In this document: positions 34,232-45,555 of the stretch, in pieces
Layout of the letters: each line of letters opens with the position of its first letter
Position numbering within the stretch: position 1 is the first letter of the stretch
Made by a program: the position numbers and the translations under genes
Assembly (NCBI RefSeq): GCF_012184415.1
Contig: NZ_VTOX01000001.1
Coordinates: forward strand, 992,001-1,056,000
DNA length: 64,000 nucleotides
From: Ramlibacter lithotrophicus
GTDB taxonomy: Bacteria > Pseudomonadota > Gammaproteobacteria > Burkholderiales > Burkholderiaceae_C
Reading direction: 5' to 3'
Notes under the pieces: model-generated
What the model was told of the DNA's origin: nothing
Seen by the model: only the letters and a program-made list of their open reading frames with translations
The model's database searches: none

Positions 34232-36013
34232 ATGATTCGCGCGTGGGCCCTGCTCGCGGCGGTGCTGCTGCTGGGCGGCTGCGCCACGGCGCCGCCCGTT
34301 CCCGGACGCGCGCCGGATGCGCAGCCAGAAGCCGCGTCGAGATTCGAGGCCAAGCCCGGCTGGTCGACGCGGAAGTTCGCGGTGGCCGCGGCCAATCCGC
34401 TCGCGGCCGACGCCGGCTCGCGGATGCTGAAAGCGGGCGGCTCCGCGGTCGATGCCGCCATCGCGGTGCAGATGGTGCTGACGCTCGTGGAGCCGCAGTC
34501 CAGCGGCATCGGCGGCGGCGCGTTCCTGCTGCACCATGACGGCCACACCGTGGAGGCTTTCGACGGTCGCGAGACCGCGCCGGTCGGCGCCGACGAAAAG
34601 CTATTCCTCAACCGCGGTGGCAAGCCCTTGCCGTTCGACCATGCCGTCGTCGGCGGCCGTGCGGTCGGCGTGCCGGGTGTCGTGCGCATGCTGGAAATGG
34701 CGCACCGGCAGCACGGCAGGTTGCCGTGGGCCCGCCTCTTCGAACCCGCCATCGAGCTGGCCGAGCGGGGCTTCCCGATCAGCCCACGCCTGCACGCGCT
34801 GCTGGCGGCCGATCCGCACCTGAAGCGCGACCCCGCCGCACGAGCCTACTTCTACCAGTGGCACGGCGGCCCGCGCCCGGCCGGAACGACGTTGCGCAAT
34901 CCGCAGCTGGCGGCCGTGCTGCGCCGCCTCGCCGCCGAAGGATCGAAGGCGCTGCACGAGGGCGACATCGCGCGGGCGATCGTCGCCAAGGTGCGCGAGC
35001 ATCCGGCCAACCCCGGCCGCATGACGCTGGCCGACCTGGCCGGCTACCAGCCGAAGAAGCGCCCGCCCATCTGCCACGAGCACCGGGCCCGCGGCAGGGA
35101 CTATCGAGTCTGCGGTTTCCCGCCCCCCGGTTCCGGGGCCATCGCCGTCGGCCAGATCCTCGGCATCCTGGACGCCGTGCGCGCCCAGGCACTGCCGCTC
35201 GACGAGGGACTGCCGGGCGCCGACTGGCTGCACCTGTACCTGGAGGCGTCGCGGCTGGCGTTCGCCGACCGGGCGCAGTACGTGGCTGACCCGGATTTCG
35301 TCGCACCGCCGGCCGGACGGTGGGAGAGCCTGCTCGAGCCGCAGTACCTGAGGCAGCGTGCGCAGCTGATCGGCAAGTCGAGCATGAAGGTGGCCAGGCC
35401 CGGCACGCCGGCCGGCGCGCACGCCCGGTTCGCGCCGTCTGCGCAGCAGCCGGAATACGGCACGTCCCACATCAGCATCGCCGATGCGCATGGCAACTCG
35501 CTGGCAATGACCACGACCATCGAGGCCCAGTTCGGCTCGCGCCTGATGGTGCATGGCTTCCTGTTGAACAACCAGCTGACTGATTTCAGCTTCGTCCCCG
35601 CCGACGCCGATGGCAGGCCGGTCGCCAACCGCGTGCAGCCGGGCAAGCGACCCCGCTCCTCGATGGCGCCCACGCTGGTGTTCGACAAGGCCAGCGGCGA
35701 ACTGGTCCTGAGCGGTGGCAGCCCCGGCGGCGCGCTGATCGTCCATTACACCGCCAAGGCCCTGTACGGCGTCCTGCACTGGGGGCTCAACGCGCAGCGG
35801 GCGGCCGACCTGCCGAACTTCGGGTCGCTGAACGGCCCCAGCCTGCTGGAGGAACGCCGCTTTCCACGATCGACGGTCGACGCGCTGCGCGAGCGCGGCG
35901 CCGAGGTGCGCGAGCAGCCCATGACGAGCGGGCTGCACGTGATCCAGAAGAGGCCGGACGGCTATTTCGGCGGCGCCGACCCGCGACGCGAAGGCGTCGT
36001 CGTCGGCGACTGA
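34232..36013 (+). CDS. ggt: Gamma-glutamyltransferase (lipoprotein form)
   Basis: The 593-residue proenzyme has a lipoprotein-like signal (LLAAVLLLGGCAT). The GGT fold follows with the conserved GGGAFLLHHDG, HAVVGGRAVGVPG and FPPPGSGA segments. Autoprocessing should occur before the catalytic Thr of EYGTSHISIAD (about residue 411), splitting large and small subunits. The small subunit shows VQPGKRPRSSMAPT and LSGGSPGGALI. It hydrolyses glutathione and transfers gamma-glutamyl groups in the periplasm. Its 3' end overlaps the convergent yihY-type gene by 52 bp. Confidence 0.94.
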   Translation: MIRAWALLAAVLLLGGCATAPPVPGRAPDAQPEAASRFEAKPGWSTRKFAVAAANPLAADAGSRMLKAGGSAVDAAIAVQMVLTLVEPQSSGIGGGAFLLHHDGHTVEAFDGRETAPVGADEKLFLNRGGKPLPFDHAVVGGRAVGVPGVVRMLEMAHRQHGRLPWARLFEPAIELAERGFPISPRLHALLAADPHLKRDPAARAYFYQWHGGPRPAGTTLRNPQLAAVLRRLAAEGSKALHEGDIARAIVAKVREHPANPGRMTLADLAGYQPKKRPPICHEHRARGRDYRVCGFPPPGSGAIAVGQILGILDAVRAQALPLDEGLPGADWLHLYLEASRLAFADRAQYVADPDFVAPPAGRWESLLEPQYLRQRAQLIGKSSMKVARPGTPAGAHARFAPSAQQPEYGTSHISIADAHGNSLAMTTTIEAQFGSRLMVHGFLLNNQLTDFSFVPADADGRPVANRVQPGKRPRSSMAPTLVFDKASGELVLSGGSPGGALIVHYTAKALYGVLHWGLNAQRAADLPNFGSLNGPSLLEERRFPRSTVDALRERGAEVREQPMTSGLHVIQKRPDGYFGGADPRREGVVVGD

Positions 36014-36906
36014 GCAGGCGCGCGGGCGAACCGCGCCGCGCCTTCGGACCGTTCGATCCGTTCGTACTCGGAGATCACCTGCGCGCCCAGCAGCAGCAGC
36101 CCGGCCGCGATCTCCAGGGTCAGCAGCACGACGATCGCCGTCGTGAGCGAGCCGTACACCACGTTCACCTGCGACAAGGTGCCGAAGTACCACACGAGCA
36201 CGTGGCGGGTCACTTCCCACAGCAGGGCCGCCGTGACCCCGCCGATGAGCGCGTGGCGCCACGACAGGCGTCCGACCGGCATCACCATGTAGACCGAGGT
36301 GAGTACGAAGATCTCGCCGGTCAGTCCGAGCAGGTACAGCAGCAGGCCGGACAGGCCCCTGAGCGACCATTCGCGACCCAGCAGGCGGAAGCTCTCCTGC
36401 CCCATGGCCTGGAGGCTGCCGGCGACCACGGTGACGATCAGCAGCCCGAAACCGAGGCACAGGATGTAGCAGTACGGCAGCAGCGCCGAGACCAGGAAAT
36501 GGCGCCGCCGCACGACCACCCGGTGCAGGAAGATCACCGACATCGCCTTTTCCAGCACCGTGAAGGCGAGCGAGCTGAAGAACAGCATCGTCGCCAGGAG
36601 AACCCAGCCCAGCACGTCGCGGTGTTCCAGGAACGAAGCGAGCTCCTCGACGATCGCGCCGGACTGGCCCGGCATCAGCCATTCCAGGTAGATCGCGAGC
36701 GTCTCCAGCAACTCGCCCTGGTCGATGACGTGCGACAGCGCGATCACGCTGAGGATCAGGAGCGGCACCACGGACAGCAGCGCGTAGTACGCGACGGCAC
36801 CCGCCAGCAGAAGGCCCTGGTTCGCGGCGAATCCCTTGAGCACCCGTCCCAGGAACTCGGCCGGGTGCGCCATGACATGGGCCGCAGCATCGGTGAGCAT
36901 GGCCAT
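35962..36906 (-). CDS. YihY/virulence factor BrkB family membrane protein
   Basis: The 314-residue product has six hydrophobic helices and the family pattern with AVAYYALLSVVPLLILSVIA, the Phe/Leu-rich second and third helices, and IGGVTAALLWEVTRHVL before YGSLTTAIVVLL. The family was once annotated as RNase BN; its function is unsettled. Starts at 36906 (MAMLTDAA) or 36900 are possible. The C-terminal tail of about 20 residues lies in the overlap with ggt and is Arg/Ser/Thr-rich. Confidence 0.88.
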   Translation of the reverse strand: MAMLTDAAAHVMAHPAEFLGRVLKGFAANQGLLLAGAVAYYALLSVVPLLILSVIALSHVIDQGELLETLAIYLEWLMPGQSGAIVEELASFLEHRDVLGWVLLATMLFFSSLAFTVLEKAMSVIFLHRVVVRRRHFLVSALLPYCYILCLGFGLLIVTVVAGSLQAMGQESFRLLGREWSLRGLSGLLLYLLGLTGEIFVLTSVYMVMPVGRLSWRHALIGGVTAALLWEVTRHVLVWYFGTLSQVNVVYGSLTTAIVVLLTLEIAAGLLLLGAQVISEYERIERSEGAARFARAPAQSPTTTPSRRGSAPPK

Positions 36907-37072
36907 CGCCCGAGTATGCGTCGACGCCGCGTGGCCCGGGTGCGGTCGGGGCCCAGTTCCGCACTGCAGCCCCCCGGATTTCCCTGACGCTGCGAAGAGC
37001 CGATCTGCCATAGATTCGGGCCTGACCCGCCGGCAGCGGCTCCGCCACCGCCGTCACATCCATGGAGACAAC

Positions 37073-38056
37073 ATGAACCAGAGCTCACAATTCAGCCGCC
37101 GCCGCTTCGTCCAGGCGGCCGCCGCATCGTCGGCGGCCATTGCCCTGCCGGGCTTCGCCCAGGGCGCCTACCCGGCCAAGCCGGTCAAGCTGATCTGCCC
37201 CTGGCCGGCGGGCGGCTCCACCGACGCCGTCATGCGTTCCATCGCCGAGAGCGCCGGCAAGGTGCTGGGCCAGCAGATGATCGTCGAGAACAAGGCCGGG
37301 GCGAGCGGCATGCTCGGCCCGAACGAGCTGGTGAAGGCCCAGCCGGACGGCTACACCTTGTCGCAACTGACCATCGGCGTGGCGCGGCTGCCGCACATGC
37401 AGAAGATGCAGTTCGACCCGCTCAAGGACTTCACCTACATCCTGTGCATGACCGGCTACACCTTCGGGCTGGTGGTGCGGGCCGACTCGCCGATCAAGAC
37501 GGTGAAGGACTACGTCGACTATGCGAAGGCCAATCCCGGCAAGCTCACGTTCGGCTCGCCTGGCCAGGGCACCACTCCGCACCTGGCGGTCGAGGAATTC
37601 GCGTTCAAGGCCGGCATCAAGCTGCAGCACGTCCCGTTCAAGGGCGTGGCGGAAGGCATGCAGTCGCTGCTGGGCGGCCACGTGATGTCGCACAGCGACT
37701 CCACCGGTTGGGCTTCGCACGTGGACGCCGGGACGATGCGCCTGCTGGCCACCTACGGCGCCAAGCGCACCAAGCGCTGGCCCAACGTGCCGACGCTGCA
37801 CGAACTCGGCTACCAGACGCTGGCCGATTCGCCGTTCGGCATCGGCGGGCCCAAGGGCATGGACCCGGCCGTCGTGAGGAAGCTGCACGACGCCTTCAAG
37901 AAGACGCTGGAGGATCCGGCGGTGCTCGCCACGTTCGAGAAGTACGACCAGAACGTGATCTACATGAACACCGAGGACTACACGAAGTACATCCGCGAGC
38001 AGTACGCCAAGGAAAAGGACATCATCGAGAAGCTGGGGCTGGCGCTGAAGACCTGA
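37073..38056 (+). CDS. Bug/TctC-family tripartite tricarboxylate transporter substrate-binding protein
   Basis: The 327-residue periplasmic protein starts with a Tat-type signal (SRRRFVQAAAASSAAIALPG). It has the Bug landmarks YPAKPVKLICPWPAGGSTDAV, IVENKAGASGMLG, KLTFGSPGQGTTPH and VPFKGVAEGMQSLLGGHV. Bug proteins capture carboxylates for TctAB-type or other transporters. No TctA/B genes are adjacent. GGAG lies seven bases before the ATG. It converges on the acyl-CoA ligase gene with a 3-bp gap, so the two are not co-transcribed. Confidence 0.92.
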   Translation: MNQSSQFSRRRFVQAAAASSAAIALPGFAQGAYPAKPVKLICPWPAGGSTDAVMRSIAESAGKVLGQQMIVENKAGASGMLGPNELVKAQPDGYTLSQLTIGVARLPHMQKMQFDPLKDFTYILCMTGYTFGLVVRADSPIKTVKDYVDYAKANPGKLTFGSPGQGTTPHLAVEEFAFKAGIKLQHVPFKGVAEGMQSLLGGHVMSHSDSTGWASHVDAGTMRLLATYGAKRTKRWPNVPTLHELGYQTLADSPFGIGGPKGMDPAVVRKLHDAFKKTLEDPAVLATFEKYDQNVIYMNTEDYTKYIREQYAKEKDIIEKLGLALKT

Positions 38057-38059
38057 GCG

Positions 38060-39706
38060 TTACACGTCGATGGCGGAGGCCGAGCCGGCCTGCTTGCGCA
38101 GCTCGAACTTCTGGATCTTGCCGGTGGAGGTCTTCGGCAGCTCGCCGAAGACCACCGCCCGCGGCACCTTGAAGCCGGCCAGGTGCTTCTTGCAGTGCGC
38201 CACGATGTCCTGCGCGCTCACCTGGGCCCCGGCTTTCAGCTCGACGAAGGCACACGGCGTCTCGCCCCAGCGCGCGTCCGGCTTGGCGACCACCGCGGCG
38301 GCCAGCACCGCCGGGTGCCGGTACAGCACGTCCTCTACCTCGATCGACGAGATGTTCTCGCCGCCCGAGATGATGATGTCCTTGCTGCGGTCCTTGATCT
38401 TCATGTAGCCGTCGGGGTATTGCACCGCCAGGTCGCCGGTATGGAACCAGCCGCCGGCGAACGCCTCGCCGGTCGCCTTGGCATTCTTCAGGTAGCCCTT
38501 CATGACGATGTTGCCGCGGAACATGATCTCGCCCATGGTTTCGCCGTCCCAGGGCACCGGCTCCATGGTTTGCGGGTCGAGTACCCGCGCTCCCTGCTGC
38601 AGGTGGTAGCGCACGCCTTGCCGCGCGTTGAGCCGCGCCCGCTCGCCGATGTCGGCTTCGTTCCATTCGCCGTGCTTGGGGCACACCGTCGCCGGGCCGT
38701 AGACCTCGGTCAGGCCGTACACGTGCGTCAGGTCGAAGCCCAGGCGCTCCATGCCTTCGATCATCGATGCCGGCGGGGCGGCGCCCGCCACCATGGCCTT
38801 GACCCCCGTGGGCAGGCCGCGCTTGAGTTCCTCGCTCGCGTTGACCAGCAGGCCGTGCACGATCGGCGCGCCGCAGTAATGCGTGACGCCATGGGTCTTG
38901 ATCGCCTCCACCATCGCCGCGGCCTCCACCTTGCGCAGGCACACGTTCACACCGGCGCGCGCCGCCAGCGTCCACGGGAAGCACCAGCCGTTGCAATGGA
39001 ACATCGGCAAGGTCCACATGTAGACCGGGTGCTTGGGCATGTCCCACTCGAGGATGTTGGAAATCGCGTTCGTCGCCGCGCCACGGTGGTGGTAGACGAC
39101 GCCCTTCGGATTGCCGGTGGTGCCGCTGGTGTAGTTCAGGGCGATCGCATCCCATTCGTCGTCGGGCATCCGCCAGCCGAACGAAGGATCGCCGCCAGCG
39201 ACGAATTCGTCGTAGCGCACCGAACCGATGCGCTGCACCGGGCCCGTGTAGAGCTCGTCGTCGACGTCGATCACCAGCAAGGGGGTGCGCCGCTCGCGCA
39301 GTTCGAGCGCCTTGGCCATGGTGCCCGCGAACTCCGGATCCACGATCACCGCCTTGGCCTCGCCGTGGTCGAGCATGAAGGCGATGGCCGCGGGATCGAG
39401 CCTGGTGTTCAGCGCGTTGAGCACGGCACCGGCCATCGGGATGCCGAAGTGGGCCTCCACCATCGGCGGCGTGTTGGGCAGCATCACGGCCACCGTGTCG
39501 CCCTTGCCGATGCCATGGCGCGCCAACGCGCTCGCCAGCTGGCGGCAGCGGTCGTACAACTCGCCCCAGGTGCGGCGCAGGCCCCCGTGCACGACGGCCA
39601 GGCGGCGCGGATAGATCTCGGCGGTGCGCTCGATGAAGGAAAGCGGCGACAGCGGCGCGAAGTTCGCCGCGTTGCGCGGCAGGTCCTGGTCGAAGATGGA
39701 CGGCAT
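38060..39706 (-). CDS. AMP-forming acyl-CoA synthetase (medium/long-chain, DmdB-like)
   Basis: The 548-residue enzyme carries the adenylate-forming motifs: NYTSGTTGNPKGVVYHHRG (P-loop A3), MFHCNGWCFPW, YGLTEVYGPATV (A5), GWFHTGDLAV (A7), KDRSKDIIISGGENISS (A8) and the C-terminal Lys in TSTGKIQKFELR. It activates a fatty or carboxylic acid to its CoA thioester. The YHHRG/MFHCNGW pattern matches the AlkK/DmdB branch. It is divergent from dnaG (99 bp). The ATG at 39706 gives normal length; the much longer open frame upstream is antisense to dnaG and rejected. Confidence 0.9.
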   Translation of the reverse strand: MPSIFDQDLPRNAANFAPLSPLSFIERTAEIYPRRLAVVHGGLRRTWGELYDRCRQLASALARHGIGKGDTVAVMLPNTPPMVEAHFGIPMAGAVLNALNTRLDPAAIAFMLDHGEAKAVIVDPEFAGTMAKALELRERRTPLLVIDVDDELYTGPVQRIGSVRYDEFVAGGDPSFGWRMPDDEWDAIALNYTSGTTGNPKGVVYHHRGAATNAISNILEWDMPKHPVYMWTLPMFHCNGWCFPWTLAARAGVNVCLRKVEAAAMVEAIKTHGVTHYCGAPIVHGLLVNASEELKRGLPTGVKAMVAGAAPPASMIEGMERLGFDLTHVYGLTEVYGPATVCPKHGEWNEADIGERARLNARQGVRYHLQQGARVLDPQTMEPVPWDGETMGEIMFRGNIVMKGYLKNAKATGEAFAGGWFHTGDLAVQYPDGYMKIKDRSKDIIISGGENISSIEVEDVLYRHPAVLAAAVVAKPDARWGETPCAFVELKAGAQVSAQDIVAHCKKHLAGFKVPRAVVFGELPKTSTGKIQKFELRKQAGSASAIDV

Positions 39707-39805
39707 GGTGTTCTCCCGGGGATGCTGGTGGCCGACGGGCGGCGTGCCGCGGAGGTTACCTCGTTTGGCGCGCCGGCCGCCGACTGAGCAAGAATACGCA
39801 CTCCG

Positions 39806-41671
39806 ATGGCCATTCCCCAGTCGTTTCTCCAGGAGCTGCTCGCGCGCGCCGACGTGGTGGAAATCGTCGGGCGCTACGTGCCGCTCAAGAAAGGCGGCGC
39901 CAATTACATGGGGCTGTGCCCGTTCCACGGCGAGAAGAGCCCGTCCTTCTCGGTGAGCCCGACCAAGCAGTTCTTCCACTGCTTCGGCTGCGGCAAGAAC
40001 GGCAACGCCATCGGCTTCCTGATGGAGCATGCCGGGATGAGCTTTCCGGAGGCCGTGAAGGACCTCGCGCAGCAGTACGGGATGCAGGTGCCCGACGACG
40101 ACACCTCGCCGCAGGACCGGGCCCGGGCGGCGGAGCAGAAACAACGGCAGGCCACCTTGAACGAGGTGCTGGAAAAGGCCGGCGCGGCCTGGCGCAAGCA
40201 CCTGAAGGCGTCGCCCCGGGCCGTCGAGTACCTCAAGGGTCGCGGCCTGTCCGGCGAGATCGCCCGCCAGTTCGGTCTCGGCTACGCGCCTGAAGGCTGG
40301 CGCACGCTGGCCAGCGTCTTCCCGCAGTACGACGATCCGCTGCTGGCCGAGAGCGGCCTGGTCATCGTCAACGAGGACGAGGACAAGCGCTACGACCGCT
40401 TCCGCGACCGGATCATGTTCCCGATCCGCAACGTCAAGGGCGAGTGCATCGGCTTTGGCGGGCGGGTGATCGGCGACGGGACGCCCAAGTACCTCAATTC
40501 CCCCGAAACACCGGTCTTCAGCAAGGGCCGCGAGCTCTATGGGCTGTTCGAAGCCCGAAACGCGCTGCGCGAGCACGGCTACGTCCTGGTCACCGAGGGC
40601 TACATGGACGTGGTGGCCCTGGCACAGCTGGGATTCCCCAACGCGGTGGCGACGTTGGGCACCGCGTGCACGCCCGATCACGTCCAGAAGCTGTTCCGCT
40701 TCACCGACGCCGTGGTGTTCAGCTTCGATGGCGACGAGGCGGGGCGCCGGGCCGCGCGCAAGGCGCTGGAAGTGGCCCTGCCCTTCGCGACCGACGTGCG
40801 CAGCGTGAAGTTCCTGTTCCTGCCCGCCGAACACGATCCGGACAGCTACATCCGCGAATTCGGACGCGAGGCCTTCTCCCGGTTCGTGGGCGAAGCCACG
40901 CCGCTGTCCCAGTTCCTGGTCCTGGCCGCCCGCGAGGGCTGCGACCTGGCCACGGCCGAGGGCCGCGCCCATCTTGCGGCCAACGCCAAGCCGCTGTGGA
41001 CGCAGTTGCCGGAAGGCGCGTTGCGCCGCCAGCTGCTGGGCGAGATCGCCGACCTGGTGCAGATCGACCTGCGCGAGCTGGAAGGCCTGTGGACCGGCAA
41101 GCGCCCCGGGGCCGCACCTGCCCGAGGGCCGCGCTCCGGGCGCGACGGCCCGGGCGGCTGGCGCTCCGGCGGCGAGGCGCCGGCGCGCCGCCCCCGCAGC
41201 GGGGTGCGGCCGCCGCTGGAGGCCAGCGCCAGCAACATCGCGCGGATGCTCCTGGCCGATGCGCGGTTGTGGGAAGTGCTCAGCCACGCCGAGCACGACC
41301 TGCTGTGCGGGCTGGAAGGCGACTTCGGTGAACTTTTCCGCTGGCTCGACCACCAGGCCCACGAGCACGGGCCGCAGCCGCTGGCGGCGCTCTCGGTGGG
41401 AATGCAGGGCCAGCCGTTCGAGGCGGCTGCGCGGCGGGTGATCGAACTCGACAAGCTCCAGCCGTCGGGCCGGGTGGTGGAAGACCCCGGATTCACCACG
41501 GCCGACCTGCGGACGGCCCTGCTGAAACTGCAACTGGATGTCCTCGACCAGGAGCTCAAGCGGGTCCAGGCGCTGCCGCCCACCGATCCGGACAGGGCGA
41601 TCCGGGAAGAACAACTCATCCGCCGCCAGTTTGCCCTGAAGAAGCAACAGGCTCTTGAAAAAGCCGGTTGA
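39806..41671 (+). CDS. dnaG: DNA primase
   Basis: The 621-residue protein has the N-terminal CHC2 zinc finger (Cys38, His41, Cys59, Cys62), the TOPRIM core (VLVTEGYMDVVALAQLG and VFSFDGDEAGRRAARKAL), and a C-terminal DnaB-binding helical domain. An Arg/Gly/Pro-rich linker (about residues 430-475) joins the core to the C-terminus. It makes RNA primers for replication. It directly precedes rpoD, the conserved macromolecular-synthesis arrangement; rpsU, usually upstream, is absent from this site. Confidence 0.96.
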   Translation: MAIPQSFLQELLARADVVEIVGRYVPLKKGGANYMGLCPFHGEKSPSFSVSPTKQFFHCFGCGKNGNAIGFLMEHAGMSFPEAVKDLAQQYGMQVPDDDTSPQDRARAAEQKQRQATLNEVLEKAGAAWRKHLKASPRAVEYLKGRGLSGEIARQFGLGYAPEGWRTLASVFPQYDDPLLAESGLVIVNEDEDKRYDRFRDRIMFPIRNVKGECIGFGGRVIGDGTPKYLNSPETPVFSKGRELYGLFEARNALREHGYVLVTEGYMDVVALAQLGFPNAVATLGTACTPDHVQKLFRFTDAVVFSFDGDEAGRRAARKALEVALPFATDVRSVKFLFLPAEHDPDSYIREFGREAFSRFVGEATPLSQFLVLAAREGCDLATAEGRAHLAANAKPLWTQLPEGALRRQLLGEIADLVQIDLRELEGLWTGKRPGAAPARGPRSGRDGPGGWRSGGEAPARRPRSGVRPPLEASASNIARMLLADARLWEVLSHAEHDLLCGLEGDFGELFRWLDHQAHEHGPQPLAALSVGMQGQPFEAAARRVIELDKLQPSGRVVEDPGFTTADLRTALLKLQLDVLDQELKRVQALPPTDPDRAIREEQLIRRQFALKKQQALEKAG

Positions 41672-41680
41672 AGATATAAT
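41653..41680 (+). promoter_or_regulatory. Promoter for rpoD overlapping the end of dnaG (TCTTGA-16-TATAAT)
   Basis: A perfect TATAAT (41675-41680) starts 4 bp after the dnaG stop. The best -35 is TCTTGA (41653-41658, inside dnaG) at 16 bp. It gives a leader of about 225 bases before rpoD, so rpoD can be transcribed apart from dnaG. Confidence 0.6.
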
Positions 41681-41913
41681 GTAGGGTTTGCTGGCGGCAA
41701 GAGCGACAGCAGCACCTCCGGACCCTGGCCAATGGCGGACATCAGCTCCCGACCGGCCGACCTTTCCGCAAGGACTGCACACCAAATGTTCGCCCTCCCA
41801 TCTTGCCCGGGCAAAACAGCATGACGCGCGGCCTCCGCGCGTGCGTGCTCGTTCCACCCGCGCCGGGTCCGTGGCGCTTGATGTGTTCCTGAAGAGTCCC
41901 GAGGTATCGATTC

Positions 41914-44283
<2,370 letters not shown>

Positions 44284-44289
44284 GTTATT

Positions 44290-44320
44290 CACTCGAAAAA
44301 CACCGCGTGTTTTTCGAGTG
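44290..44320 (+). terminator. Perfect 14-bp hairpin after rpoD
   Basis: CACTCGAAAAACAC (44290-44303), 3-base loop, GTGTTTTTCGAGTG (44307-44320), beginning 7 bp after the rpoD stop. A five-T run lies within the stem rather than after it, so it may act as a terminator in either direction or protect the mRNA end. Confidence 0.6.
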
Positions 44321-44330
44321 ATCTGATCAG

Positions 44331-44365
44331 ATGACAAAGGCCGGAGTGAATCCGGCTTTTGTCAT
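44331..44365 (+). terminator. Second hairpin after rpoD
   Basis: ATGACAAAGGCCGGA (44331-44345), loop GTGAA, TCCGGCTTTTGTCAT (44351-44365); one mismatch in a 15-bp stem. GCCGGA/TCCGGC followed by TTTT is a conventional rho-independent terminator core. Confidence 0.75.
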
Positions 44366-44394
44366 TGAGGGACCGCCCTGCGCGTTGCTCCGCG

Positions 44395-44710
44395 CGGTCC
44401 GGAATGCGAGCTCGCGAGCTCGCTCGCAAGACGGCGAAGGCGCGCAGCGAACCGCCCGCACGCGGCTTCAACGAGACGGATCTGCTCTCGGAGAGGCGGG
44501 GCATCGCTTCGCCGCGACAGGCGGTGTCCGGTGGGGCCGATTTTGTGCAGCGCCGGCGCCGAGCGGTCTTGCGGCCTTCGTCTCATGCTCGGCGCACTTT
44601 GCTTGAACGGAGCGCTCGCTTGCGAGCGCGCAGTGAGTTGTGCGCCGGTGCGAACCGCGGAACCATGAGGCCACGCCGGACACCGCCTGACGCGGTGTGA
44701 GGTACACGCG
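44395..44710. repeat. Repeat-like non-coding stretch with 21-bp inverted repeats
   Basis: The 477-bp gap between rpoD and the next gene holds no convincing gene. After the hairpins lies a GC-rich, palindrome-dense block. Inverted repeats at 44518-44538 and 44669-44689 match 19 of 21 bases, with a continuous core CAGGCGGTGTCCGG. Smaller palindromes (GCGAGCTCGCGAGCTCGC; GCGCTCGCTTGCGAGCGC) surround it. Several overlapping frames on both strands are open across the block with very Arg/Ser/Ala-rich translations, typical of dispersed GC-rich repeats mis-called as genes. Confidence 0.55.
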
Positions 44711-44760
44711 CAGTCTGACCTCCTACGCATGGCCCCGCACGCGGGCGGAGGGAGGAACGA

Positions 44761-45555
44761 CTACCGCCCGGTGAACTTCGGCTTGCGCTTTTCCATGAAC
44801 GCCTGCCGGCCTTCGACGTAGTCGGCACTGTTGAAGCAGCGGTCGACGACGTCCTGGCACAGCTTGGGGTCGCGCTGCGATTCGTCCTTCAGCGCCTGCT
44901 CTACCAGCGTCTTGATCGAGGCGACGGTGAGCGGTGCGTTGGCGGCGATCGAGGCCGCGTAGTCGCGCACGTACGACTCGAGCCAGTCGGCGGGCACGAG
45001 CCGGTTCACCAGCCCCATGGCCAGCGCCTCCTGGCCCGTGAACTGGCGCGCCGTGTAGAAGATCTCGCGGGCGAACGCCGGGCCGACGACGTCCACCAGC
45101 TTGCGCACGCCTTCCAGTTCGTAGCCCAGGCCAAGCTTGGCGGCCGGCACGGCGAAGCTGGAGCCCTCCGCCGCGATGCGCATGTCGCACGCCAGCGCGA
45201 TCGACACGCCGCCGCCCACGCAATAGCCGCGGATCATCGCGATCGTCGGCTTGTTCACGTGCTTCAACGCCAGCGTGGCCTTCTGGCCGGTCTCGTTATA
45301 CAGCCGGGTCGTCTCGGGCGACGAACGCTTCTCCTCGAACTCCGAGATATCGGCGCCCGAGACGAACGCCTTCCCGCCGGCGCCCTTGACCACGATCACG
45401 CGGATGTCCGGGTCGCCGGCATAGTCCTGCACGATCTCGAACAGGCCTTGCCACATCGACATCGACACGGCGTTGTGGCGCGCCGGGTTGTTGAAGGTGA
45501 TCCAGCCGATCGCGCCGTCCTTCTCCGCGATCATCTTGTCCGTGAGCAACTTCAT
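44761..45555 (-). CDS. Crotonase-superfamily protein (enoyl-CoA hydratase-like), terminal gene of ABC-CoA operon
   Basis: This 264-residue crotonase has the oxyanion-hole segments AFVSGADISEFEE and IRGYCVGGGVSIALACDMRI and ends KRKPKFTGR. Aligning by eye to rat enoyl-CoA hydratase, the first catalytic Glu (Glu144, in QPEILLG) is replaced in VPAAKLGLG, while Glu164 has a match in AREIFYTA. So it may be a different crotonase (decarboxylase, isomerase or hydrolase). Its ATG overlaps the CoA-transferase stop (ATGA). Last gene of a five-gene operon with an ABC importer. Confidence 0.85.
   Translation of the reverse strand: MKLLTDKMIAEKDGAIGWITFNNPARHNAVSMSMWQGLFEIVQDYAGDPDIRVIVVKGAGGKAFVSGADISEFEEKRSSPETTRLYNETGQKATLALKHVNKPTIAMIRGYCVGGGVSIALACDMRIAAEGSSFAVPAAKLGLGYELEGVRKLVDVVGPAFAREIFYTARQFTGQEALAMGLVNRLVPADWLESYVRDYAASIAANAPLTVASIKTLVEQALKDESQRDPKLCQDVVDRCFNSADYVEGRQAFMEKRKPKFTGR

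Noticed and set aside
38060-41857. A very long minus-strand open frame (1,265 codons) covering the acyl-CoA ligase and all of dnaG
   Set aside because: Only the part from 39706 encodes a recognisable enzyme; the rest is antisense to dnaG and reflects GC-rich codon structure.
44331-44730. Several short open frames on both strands after rpoD
   Set aside because: All overlap each other in a palindrome-rich block, have Arg/Ser/Ala-biased translations and no ribosome-binding sites.
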